DNA of 64,000 bases, taken from NCBI RefSeq assembly GCF_002310375.3, contig NZ_CP023315.3, positions 3,472,001 through 3,536,000 of the forward strand, given 5' to 3'. Positions 17,494 to 26,189 of this stretch are shown here, piece by piece (the stretch's first letter is position 1; each line of letters begins with the position of its first letter). A program made the translations under genes and the position numbers. The DNA is from Caulobacter vibrioides. Its GTDB lineage: Bacteria; Pseudomonadota; Alphaproteobacteria; Caulobacterales; Caulobacteraceae. Below the pieces are notes generated by a model that did no database searches, was not told the origin of the DNA, and saw only the letters and a list, made by a program, of their open reading frames with translations.

Positions 17494-17505
17494 TTGTGAT
17501 CACAG
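17494..17505. promoter_or_regulatory. Candidate GntR operator upstream of puuC
   Basis: TTGTGATCACAG contains the perfect palindrome TGTGATCACA (17,495-17,504), about 10 bp upstream of puuC. A near-identical core lies at 18,250-18,263 on the other side of the regulator gene. Confidence 0.5.
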
Positions 17506-17539
17506 TTTTCCGCATCATGCGGCGTGTCAAGCGCTCGAC

Positions 17540-18211
17540 TTAGGCGCTCGCCTCGACGGCGATCCGCATCTTGTCCATGCCTTCGGAAAGGTCAGCGGCG
17601 ATGGCGCGGCGGGCGCCGTCGGCGTCGCCGGCCTTGACGGCCTCGATCGCCTCGGCGTGACGGTCGGCGACCAGAACATCGGCCCCCACCCGTCCGAACA
17701 CTACGCGCATGAAAGGCCCGATCTGCAGCCAGAGACCGCCCGCCATCGCCAACAGGACCTCCGCGTCCGCCCGTTCATAGAGGGCGAAGTGGAACGCGTG
17801 GTTGGCCGCCATGTAGCGGTCGACATCGCCCAGCCGCAGGGCCTCATCGAGGTCGGCGTCGATGGCCTGAAGTTGCCGGATCAGGCTCGCATCCGCCCTG
17901 GCGACGGCTCGCGCAGCCAGTTCAGGCTCGACCCACAGGCGGGCCATGGAAAGCTGCTCCAGGCGATCGGCGGTCAGCGACGGCACCGACAGACGCTTGT
18001 TGGCCGGGTTTATCGCCAGAGCCCGCTCCGCCACCAGGCGCCGGACGGCGTCGCGCACCGGCATCGGCGAGACGCTTAGCTCGGCGGCCAGGCTGCGCAA
18101 GGACACGCCCTTGCCCGGCGCGATCCGACCGGCGATCAAGGCCTGCCGGATCGCCTCGTAGACCTGGTCGTGGACGGCTGTTGAATCAGCAAGCGGCCGG
18201 CGGGTCTTCAT
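17540..18211 (-). CDS. GntR family regulator, FadR/FCD subfamily
   Basis: A 223-residue regulator. The N-terminal winged helix-turn-helix spans VYEAIRQALIAGRIAPGKGV, LRSLAAELSVSPMPVRDAVR and RLVAERALAINPANKRLSV. The all-helical FCD ligand-binding domain follows, with DxxxH-type metal site candidates in NHAFHFALYERAD and ADRHAEAIEAVKAGD. It lies between puuC and a divergent omega-aminotransferase and probably senses a polyamine catabolite and represses both. The two operator-like palindromes on its flanks support this. Ligand unknown. Confidence 0.88.
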   Translation of the reverse strand: MKTRRPLADSTAVHDQVYEAIRQALIAGRIAPGKGVSLRSLAAELSVSPMPVRDAVRRLVAERALAINPANKRLSVPSLTADRLEQLSMARLWVEPELAARAVARADASLIRQLQAIDADLDEALRLGDVDRYMAANHAFHFALYERADAEVLLAMAGGLWLQIGPFMRVVFGRVGADVLVADRHAEAIEAVKAGDADGARRAIAADLSEGMDKMRIAVEASA

Positions 18212-18249
18212 GCATCAAGTTCCAAGAAGGCCTTGCCAGTTGGCCCTCA

Positions 18250-18263
18250 ATTGCGATCACAAT
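18250..18263. promoter_or_regulatory. Candidate GntR operator in the divergent gap
   Basis: ATTGCGATCACAAT is a dyad with one mismatch and shares TTGYGATCACAR with the site before puuC. It lies between the GntR start (18,211) and the aminotransferase start (18,289), where it could control both. Confidence 0.5.
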
Positions 18264-18288
18264 GCAAGCGCTCGCAAGGACCCGCCCC

Positions 18289-19608
<1,320 letters not shown>

Positions 19609-19631
19609 GCGAACACGCTAAACGTCTGAAA

Positions 19632-19684
19632 TAGAGCCCTTGCTATCCGATCTGATTGTTTCACTCAGATCGCAAAGGGCTCTA
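19632..19684. repeat. TAGAGC-type palindrome E1 (terminator-like)
   Basis: AGAGCCCTTGC at one end and GCAAAGGGCTCTA at the other, with the inner dyad GATCTGA...TCAGATC. It lies between two convergent genes, and its right edge supplies the TAG stop of the DUF2332 gene on the minus strand. Confidence 0.75.
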
Positions 19685-20740
19685 GGCGGGCGTACGCTCT
19701 GGAAAGCCGCGCCACTCCACCCAGTCGCCATAGGGATGGCAGGTGGCCAGGATCGTGGTGTCGCCATCCGGCCAACGCGTGCAACGCAGTTGGACCTCAC
19801 GGCGGTCGGGCGTCCATTCCAGGCCGATCTCGACCAGCGGCCGGTCGGCTGTGGACCCCGCGCCGGCGGCGGCCATCATCTTGGCGATGTCCTGACGTTC
19901 CCGGTCACTGAGGTACTGAATGAACATGGTGTGGACCACAGCGCGACACACGCCGTCGTCCTGACGCTCGGCCAGCCGCTGGGCGAGCCACAGCTTGGCG
20001 TCGCCGCGATGGACGCGCGGCGGGTGGGCGACGGCGATCTGCAGAGCCGCTTCCAGCCGCTGGGAGCGCGCGGGTTGGTCGGCCCAGGTGAAGGATAGCA
20101 ATCGTTCGCGATGCGACGGATCCAGAGCGCTCAGCGGGCTCAGATCAACGCCTTGCGCAGAAGCGATCGAGACGTCGGCGACCGGCGGATTGGCGCCGCG
20201 CCAGGCGGGGGCGATGCGGACCGGCGACGCGGTGTCGCCCGCTGCGACCGTACCCAGCTGGTAGGCGTAGCGCGCCAGATTGAGGTTAAGACCGCAGCTG
20301 GAGCCAAGCTCGAGGATTTGGAAGGGCAGAGGCCGTTCGGCCGCCACCGCCATCAGCGCCGACATCACCGCGCCGCCCCGGGCGACCTCATTGGTTTGGG
20401 TCGGATAGCGCATCCAGTCGGCGATGAACTGGTCTTCCTGCGCCAGCGCCTCGGCGATCGCGCCGTCGAAATCGTCGTGCTCGCCGCTGTAGAGATCGGC
20501 GAGATATTGCGGCTTGCCGCGACGCGCGAGGGCGTGCAGCGCCCCGTTGACGCGCATCGCAACGGCGGCTGCGGCGGGATCTCCGCGCCAGCTCTCGACC
20601 ATCTTCTTGCTTTGCGGGGCAAGCGGGAGCTGCCGATCGACGGCCTCCAGGACGGCGGCGACGAAGTCAGAGCCCGTCGAGCGGCAGTTTTCCGCCTGGC
20701 GCACGAACTCATACTTAGCGCCAGTAACGAGCATCTTCAT
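19682..20740 (-). CDS. DUF2332 family protein
   Basis: A 352-residue protein of the DUF2332 family. The central ILELGSSCGLNLNLARYAY resembles a nucleotide or SAM motif I (E-x-G-x-S-x-G), and conserved family blocks such as TQTNEVARGGAVMSAL and VVHTMFIQYLSDRERQDIAK are visible. Function is unknown. ATG 20,740 is chosen; 64 further in-frame residues upstream are Cys- and Arg-rich, unlike the family and probably noncoding. The stop codon is part of the E1 palindrome. Confidence 0.8.
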   Translation of the reverse strand: MKMLVTGAKYEFVRQAENCRSTGSDFVAAVLEAVDRQLPLAPQSKKMVESWRGDPAAAAVAMRVNGALHALARRGKPQYLADLYSGEHDDFDGAIAEALAQEDQFIADWMRYPTQTNEVARGGAVMSALMAVAAERPLPFQILELGSSCGLNLNLARYAYQLGTVAAGDTASPVRIAPAWRGANPPVADVSIASAQGVDLSPLSALDPSHRERLLSFTWADQPARSQRLEAALQIAVAHPPRVHRGDAKLWLAQRLAERQDDGVCRAVVHTMFIQYLSDRERQDIAKMMAAAGAGSTADRPLVEIGLEWTPDRREVQLRCTRWPDGDTTILATCHPYGDWVEWRGFPERTPA

Positions 20741-21091
20741 GAAATACAATCCACACGGGCAGCACGTCCCGGAAGTGGGACAGGTCAGTTTAAAAGTGTC
20801 GCCGTCGAGTGACGTAGACGTCCTATTCTTTGGCTTCTTCTGGTTACGCGGCCACCGGCACCTAAGGGCGCCGCCCGTTAAGGCCGAATAAATTACGATC
20901 AGTCTTTTCAGTGACACTATGTCGCGCCCCAAAATGGGGACACGCCAAACGTCGTTAAGACCCGCGAAATCACTGTTGTTTAGCTCTAGGGGTCGGCTTC
21001 CAGAGGCAGATTCCGCGCTTTGGCGATCACGTCAAAAAGGGGCGGTCAGCAGCGGGGCCATGCGGCGGACCGACTATTGAGTAGTGGAACG
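20741..21091. other. Intergenic region between DUF2332 and chemoreceptor genes
   Basis: A 351-bp divergent gap. It holds a short hairpin GTCCCGGAAGTGGGAC (about 20,767-20,782) near the DUF2332 start and a TTAA-N7-TAAA sequence near 20,878, one base off the CtrA-type TTAA-N7-TTAA box. No gene was seen in it. Promoters for both flanking genes are expected here. Confidence 0.4.
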
Positions 21092-22921
21092 ATGACGACC
21101 GATATGAACATTCCGAAGAAGCTCAGCCTGTCGTTCGTTTTCATCTGCGTTTCCGCAGCCATCATGATGGTTGTCTTCTTGGCGACGATCCTGATGATCC
21201 GCGCCTCGACTGAGAACAACAACCTCAGCCAAGAAATTCACGCCGACGCCCTGGCGCTCGAGACCGCCATTCTTCGGCAGAACAGCCAGTTCCGCGGCTA
21301 TCTGGTCACCGGCGACGACACCTACCTCAAGTCTTACTATGAGGGCCGGGACGAATACGACCAGGTCTCGGCGAAGCTGTCGTCCACCCTGACCGACCCC
21401 GAGATGCTGAAGCACATCGAGACCTCGCGCGCCGCGACCCTGGCTTGGCGCAAGGATTGGGGTGATCGTCTGATCGAGGTCGTGAAGTCCGGCCAGCGCG
21501 ACGCCGCGCAACAAGAAGTCCGTGACGCCGGCAAGAAGGTGCTGGTCAGCGCTGCGGTGCTGCCCCTGCGCGAAGTCCGCAACGCGGAAGTCAAGCACAT
21601 CGCCCAGAACGGCGAGCGCCAGCAAACCGCCATCGTCACCGCCATCGCGGCGCTCGCCATCGGCGGCATCGCCCTGATCACCATCGCCATGCTGGCCGCG
21701 CGCAGCCTGAGCCGCTCGATCGCACGCCCCATCACGACGCTTACCGCGGCGATGACGCAGCTGGCGCGCGGCGACAACGACATCTCGGTCGACGCCAATC
21801 GCGGCGACGAACTGGGCGACATGGCCCGCGCCGTGCTCGTGTTCCGTGACGCCGCCCTGGCGAAGGCCGAGGCCGACCGCGCCAAGGAAGCCGCTGACCG
21901 CGCCAAGGCCGAAGCCGACCGCGCCAAGCTGGGCGCCGAGGCGGCCCAACGTCGCGTGGTGGAGACGCTGGACACGGCGCTGGCCGCCCTGGCGTCCGGC
22001 GACCTGACCCACGTCATCGCCAGCCCGTTCGAACCCGAGTACGAGCGTCTGCGCCAATCGTTCAACAGCGCCGTCGAAGGGCTTGAGCAGAGCATTTCCG
22101 GGGTCGCCCGCTCGGCCAAGACCGTGCGCTCCGGGGCCGCAGAGATCTATACGGCCTCCGAAGACCTTTCGCGCCGGACCGAACAGCAGGCCTCGCGTCT
22201 GCAGGAGACGACCACGGCGACCAAGCAGGTCACGGTCATGGTCGGCGAGACCGCCCAGCGCGCCGCCGACGCCCGGACCGCGATCGAGGTCGCCAACGGC
22301 AACGCTGCGGAAGGCGGCGCGATCGTCACCGAGGCGATCTCGGCCATGGACGCCATCCAGACGAGCTCCGAAGAGATCAGCCAGATCATCAACCTGATCG
22401 ACAGCATCACCTTCCAGACCAACCTGCTAGCGCTGAACGCCGGTGTCGAAGCGGCCCGGGCCGGCGACGCGGGCAAGGGCTTCGCGGTTGTGGCCTCGGA
22501 AGTCCGCGCCCTGGCCCAACGCTCGGCCGACGCGGCGCGCGACATCAAGACGCTCATCCACACCTCGTCCGAGCAAGTGGCCAGCGGCGTGCGCCGCGTC
22601 GGCGACACCGGTCAGATGCTGACGCTGATCGGCTCGAAGATCGGTGACACCAACACGCTCATCAACGAGATCGCGCACAACACCGAAACGCAGGCCGACA
22701 ACCTGAAGCAGGTCAGCAGCGCCGTGGCGAGCATGGACAGCATGACCCAGCAGAACGCGGCGATGGTGAAAGAGGCGACTGCGGCAGCGCGCAGCCTCGC
22801 GGGGGAAGCCGACGAGCTGGCCACGCTGGTCGCCCGCTTCCGCCTGCGCTCGGCGGACTTCGGCCAGGCCTCATCCCCGGCCGCCCGCACGCTCAGAGTG
22901 GCTGGCGCCGGCCGGGGCTGA
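21092..22921 (+). CDS. Methyl-accepting chemotaxis protein with CHASE3-like sensor
   Basis: A 609-residue chemoreceptor. TM1 is about residues 11-37; a periplasmic region with LRQNSQFRGYLVTGDDTYLK resembles CHASE3; TM2 is near residues 183-205 (TAIAALAIGGIALITIAMLA). HAMP follows (SIARPITTLTAAMTQLARGD) with a second HAMP-like segment after a charged coiled coil rich in AEADRAK repeats. The signalling tip is INLIDSITFQTNLLALNAGV with EAARAGDAGKGFAVVASEVR. The C-terminus lacks a CheR/CheB pentapeptide. The ligand is unknown. It stands alone, not in a chemotaxis operon. Confidence 0.93.
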   Translation: MTTDMNIPKKLSLSFVFICVSAAIMMVVFLATILMIRASTENNNLSQEIHADALALETAILRQNSQFRGYLVTGDDTYLKSYYEGRDEYDQVSAKLSSTLTDPEMLKHIETSRAATLAWRKDWGDRLIEVVKSGQRDAAQQEVRDAGKKVLVSAAVLPLREVRNAEVKHIAQNGERQQTAIVTAIAALAIGGIALITIAMLAARSLSRSIARPITTLTAAMTQLARGDNDISVDANRGDELGDMARAVLVFRDAALAKAEADRAKEAADRAKAEADRAKLGAEAAQRRVVETLDTALAALASGDLTHVIASPFEPEYERLRQSFNSAVEGLEQSISGVARSAKTVRSGAAEIYTASEDLSRRTEQQASRLQETTTATKQVTVMVGETAQRAADARTAIEVANGNAAEGGAIVTEAISAMDAIQTSSEEISQIINLIDSITFQTNLLALNAGVEAARAGDAGKGFAVVASEVRALAQRSADAARDIKTLIHTSSEQVASGVRRVGDTGQMLTLIGSKIGDTNTLINEIAHNTETQADNLKQVSSAVASMDSMTQQNAAMVKEATAAARSLAGEADELATLVARFRLRSADFGQASSPAARTLRVAGAGRG

Positions 22922-23061
22922 CCCGGCGGCGCGCCACACCCCACGACAATCCCGAACCACCCCATCAGGCGCCCGCAAGGCGCCCGAGCCAACACGCTCG
23001 CGCCTCACGACGCCGAGACGCGATCCACTGAGCCAAATAAAGCGTTAGAAAAATGGACATA

Positions 23062-23110
23062 TTGTCGCAGGCACTTCCCGCGACCGATAAGTCTAGATTC
23101 ATCTTATTGC
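23062..23110 (+). promoter_or_regulatory. Conserved leader motif upstream of TonB receptor 1
   Basis: TTGTCGCA, then 18 nt, then TAAGTCTAGATTCATCTTAT and TGC, ending 65 nt before the ATG. Nearly the same arrangement lies before the second receptor (26,076-26,124), and a shortened form before the EAL gene (29,006-29,042). Promoter or leader function is inferred. Confidence 0.5.
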
Positions 23111-23175
23111 TTTAGCGAACGCACCAACGAAACTCATAACTACACAAGATACAAAGAGAAAAACGGAACCCTCTC

Positions 23176-25701
23176 ATGAAGTACCTGCTCGCGACCGCTG
23201 CGATTGCGCCCCTCCTGATGTTTTCTTTCGCGAACGCAGAGGCGCTGAGCGCCGAAGCCGCCGATGCGGCCAAGCCCGCGGCTGAGAAGGCCGTCCAGAG
23301 CGCCGGCGGCAAGGGGAACGGCGAAGCGGTGTTCTCGACCGGCGTCGCCAAGGGCCGCGACCGTCTCGATAGCGCGACCTCGACGAGCGCCCTGCGCGGC
23401 ACGGAAGCCGAGACCTACGGCGCCCGCTCGCTGGGCGAAGTCCTGCGCAACATCCCCGGCATCCGCGCCGAGTACGCGGGCGGCGAAGGCAACGCGAACT
23501 ACTCGATCCGCGGCCTGCCCCTGTCGGGCACCGGCTCGAAGTACGTCCAGCTCCAGGAAGACGGCCTGCCGGTCCTGGAATTCGGCGACATGCTGCAGTT
23601 CACCTCCGACATGTTCATGCGCGCTGATCTGAACCTCGCCCAGATCGAGACGATCCGCGGCGGTTCGGCCTCGACCTTCGCGTCGAACTCGCCGGGCGGC
23701 GTGATCAACCTGCTGTCCAAGACCGGCGACGCCGAGGGCGGCGCTGTCCAGGGCACCTACGGCCTGAACTACGGCGAAAAGCGTCTCGACGCCGACTACG
23801 GCGCCAAGATCAGCGACACCCTGCGCTTCCACGTCGGCGGCTTCTACCGTCAGGGCGAAGGCCCGCGCGACGTCGGCTACACGGCCTACAAGGGCGGCCA
23901 GATCAAGGCCAACCTCACCAAGACGCTCGAAAACGGCTACGTCCGCGTCTACGCCAAGCTGATGGACGACCGGACGCCGTCCTACCAGTTCGTTCCGATC
24001 CGCGTGACCGGCACGAACGCCGACCCGACGTTCTCGAACCCGGCCAACTTCGACCTGAAGACCGACTCGCTGCTGTCGCCCTACACCAGCAACGTCGTCA
24101 CGCTGGACGAAGCCAACAACGTCGCTCGCGACGACATCCGTCAAGGCCAGCGCGCCAAGGTCGCCTCGATCGGCCTCGACACCCAGATCGACGTGAGCGG
24201 CTGGACCATCAGCGAGAAGTTCCGCATCTCGAAGATCTCGGGCGGCGTCCTGCAGGTCCGCCCCATCGCAGTGGCTCCGGCCGCCGCACTGGCGTTCTCC
24301 TATGGCGGCGTGGGCGGCGCGCTCAGCTTCGCCACCGGTCCGCAGCGCGGCCAGGCGATCAGCGCCCCCTCGACCCTCAACGGCAACGGGCTGATGACGT
24401 CCGCGCTGATGATCAAGACCGACATCAACAGCCTCGACAACGTCACCAACGACCTGCGCGCCAGCCGCGTGTGGAAGGTGGGCGAAGGCAACCTGACCAC
24501 CACGGTCGGCTATTATAAGTCGTCGCAGGACTACAACTCGTACTGGTCGTTCCTGAACATGCTGACCGACGTTAACGGCGAGGGCCAGACCGCGCTGATC
24601 AACGTCCGCACGGCCACCGGCGTGCCGGTCACCCAAGACGGCTTGCTGGCCTACGGCATTGGCGGCGCGCTCTATCACCGCAGCTACGACGTGAACTATG
24701 GCGTCGACGCGCCGTACGCGTCGGTCAACTACCACATCGGCAAGATCGCCGTCGGCGGCAGCCTGCGCTACGACATGGGCAAGGTGGACGGCACCCTCTA
24801 CGGCGCCGAACTGGGCGGCGGTCGCCAGGGCGTGATCACGCGCGACATGAACAACGACGGCGTCATCACGCTGGCGGAAACCAAGGTCGCCGCCCTGCCG
24901 CTGGGCCAGCCGGGTCGTGTCGACTACGACTACAACTATCTGAGCTATTCGACGGGCGTGAACTACCGCGTCGCCGAAGAGCTTGCCGTCTTCGCCCGCT
25001 ACAGCCGCGGTGGTCGCGCCTCGGCCGAAAAGCTGCTCTTCACGCCGGCGGTCAACTACAGCACCGGCAAGCTGGTGGACGACGAGAGCGCCTATGACAC
25101 CGTCAAGCAGGCGGAACTCGGCCTGAAGTACCGGATCGCGGGCGTGACCTTCAACGTCACGGGCTTCTCGGCCAAGACCGGCGAGCGCAACGTCCAGGTC
25201 AACAGCGCCGCCGACGGCTCGATCCGGGTCGAGAACATCGTGCGCGGCTACAAGGCCAAGGGCGTCGAGCTCGAAGCCGCCGTCCGCAAGGGTCCGTTCA
25301 GCGTGACCGCCGGCGCCACCTATACGGACGCCCAGATCACCAGCGACGTCCTCCATCCGGAGTACAAGGGCAACAAGCCGCGCCACCAGGCCGACTTCAT
25401 CTACGCGGTGACCCCGCAGGTGGACCTGAAGTACGGCACGGTCGGCGTCAACGTGATCGGCACCACCAGCAGCTACGCGCAGGACTCCAACCAGCTGAAA
25501 CTGCCGGCCTACACCCTGGTGAACGCCTTCGTGCAGGTTCGCCCGGTTGAGAACGTGCAGTTGATGCTGAACGTCAACAACCTGTTCAACACGCTGGCGC
25601 TGACCGACTCCGAGCAGGCCGCCATCCCGGCCAGCGGCGTCATCCTGGGCCGCGCCTACGCGGGCCGGACCGCTTCGGCGACGCTGCGCTACACCTTCTA
25701 A
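23176..25701 (+). CDS. TonB-dependent receptor 1 of a tandem pair
   Basis: An 841-residue outer-membrane receptor. The signal peptide is about residues 1-22 (cleavage after FANAEA). The plug domain contains SLGEVLRNIPGIRAEYAGG, GLPLSGTGSKYVQLQEDGLP and IETIRGGSASTFASNSPGGV. The beta-barrel ends with the C-terminal ASATLRYTF, with terminal Phe as needed for BAM insertion. No clear TonB box is recognised. Residues 557-568 (DMNNDGVITLAE) match an EF-hand calcium loop exactly. It is closely paralogous to the next gene, and both have related leaders and hairpin terminators. The substrate is unknown. Confidence 0.92.
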   Translation: MKYLLATAAIAPLLMFSFANAEALSAEAADAAKPAAEKAVQSAGGKGNGEAVFSTGVAKGRDRLDSATSTSALRGTEAETYGARSLGEVLRNIPGIRAEYAGGEGNANYSIRGLPLSGTGSKYVQLQEDGLPVLEFGDMLQFTSDMFMRADLNLAQIETIRGGSASTFASNSPGGVINLLSKTGDAEGGAVQGTYGLNYGEKRLDADYGAKISDTLRFHVGGFYRQGEGPRDVGYTAYKGGQIKANLTKTLENGYVRVYAKLMDDRTPSYQFVPIRVTGTNADPTFSNPANFDLKTDSLLSPYTSNVVTLDEANNVARDDIRQGQRAKVASIGLDTQIDVSGWTISEKFRISKISGGVLQVRPIAVAPAAALAFSYGGVGGALSFATGPQRGQAISAPSTLNGNGLMTSALMIKTDINSLDNVTNDLRASRVWKVGEGNLTTTVGYYKSSQDYNSYWSFLNMLTDVNGEGQTALINVRTATGVPVTQDGLLAYGIGGALYHRSYDVNYGVDAPYASVNYHIGKIAVGGSLRYDMGKVDGTLYGAELGGGRQGVITRDMNNDGVITLAETKVAALPLGQPGRVDYDYNYLSYSTGVNYRVAEELAVFARYSRGGRASAEKLLFTPAVNYSTGKLVDDESAYDTVKQAELGLKYRIAGVTFNVTGFSAKTGERNVQVNSAADGSIRVENIVRGYKAKGVELEAAVRKGPFSVTAGATYTDAQITSDVLHPEYKGNKPRHQADFIYAVTPQVDLKYGTVGVNVIGTTSSYAQDSNQLKLPAYTLVNAFVQVRPVENVQLMLNVNNLFNTLALTDSEQAAIPASGVILGRAYAGRTASATLRYTF

Positions 25702-25708
25702 GACAGAG

Positions 25709-25746
25709 GCGGCCGGAACGCACAGGCGTTCCGGCCGCAACTTTTT
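25709..25746 (+). terminator. Intrinsic terminator after TonB receptor 1
   Basis: A 13-bp perfect stem GCGGCCGGAACGC / GCGTTCCGGCCGC with loop ACAG, followed by AACTTTTT. Confidence 0.9.
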
Positions 25747-25748
25747 CG

Positions 25749-26075
25749 ACGACAGCGCGACCATCGGCGACACCAGCGCCATCAAGGCGATCGCGCTCTA
25801 GACCGATACCCAGGCCGCATCCGAAGCGGGTCACCAGCGCCGTGGCGCGCTGCCGACGCGACCCCGCAAAGCGCCCTGACGGCGGCCCTGGCGGACCAGG
25901 ATCTCCCGGAGCGACGCGCTCCCTCCCCCACGACATTAAACAGACGTCCGGACACAGACGTTCAGGCAACGGGCGCCCAGTCGGGGCCCAAACGGCGCCC
26001 AGGCTGTTACGCATGCGCCGTAAAACCCCAGATTGAATCAAGTCAAAATCAATACACCACAGAAAAGTGGACACA
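25749..26075. other. Gap between TonB receptor genes
   Basis: About 330 bp after the terminator. A short open stretch ending ...GDTSAIKAIAL then TAG was seen at 25,748-25,801, too short to call a gene. No RNA or repeat was recognised. The conserved leader of receptor 2 begins at its right end. Confidence 0.4.
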
Positions 26076-26124
26076 ATGTCGCACCCATGGGCTGCGGATG
26101 ATAAGTCCAGATTTACCTTATTGC
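26076..26124 (+). promoter_or_regulatory. Conserved leader motif upstream of TonB receptor 2
   Basis: ATGTCGCA, 18 nt, then TAAGTCCAGATTTACCTTAT and TGC, again 65 nt before the ATG. Upstream flank GTGGACACA matches ATGGACATA at receptor 1. Confidence 0.5.
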
Positions 26125-26189
26125 TCTAATCGGGACGCCAACATCACCTCAAACTACACAAAACACAGAAATAAAACCGGAGCGCTCTC

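Noticed and set aside
20878..20892. CtrA-type box upstream of the chemoreceptor
   Set aside because: One mismatch and no second site. Short motif, so chance is likely.
23140..25785. An 881-codon minus-strand open frame
   Set aside because: Antisense to TonB receptor 1, which has a signal peptide, plug and barrel. Composition of the antisense frame has no recognisable domain.
25748..25801. A short frame ending GDTSAIKAIAL after TonB receptor 1, possible remnant of another gene
   Set aside because: Too short, begins within a terminator, and no family match can be made without a search.
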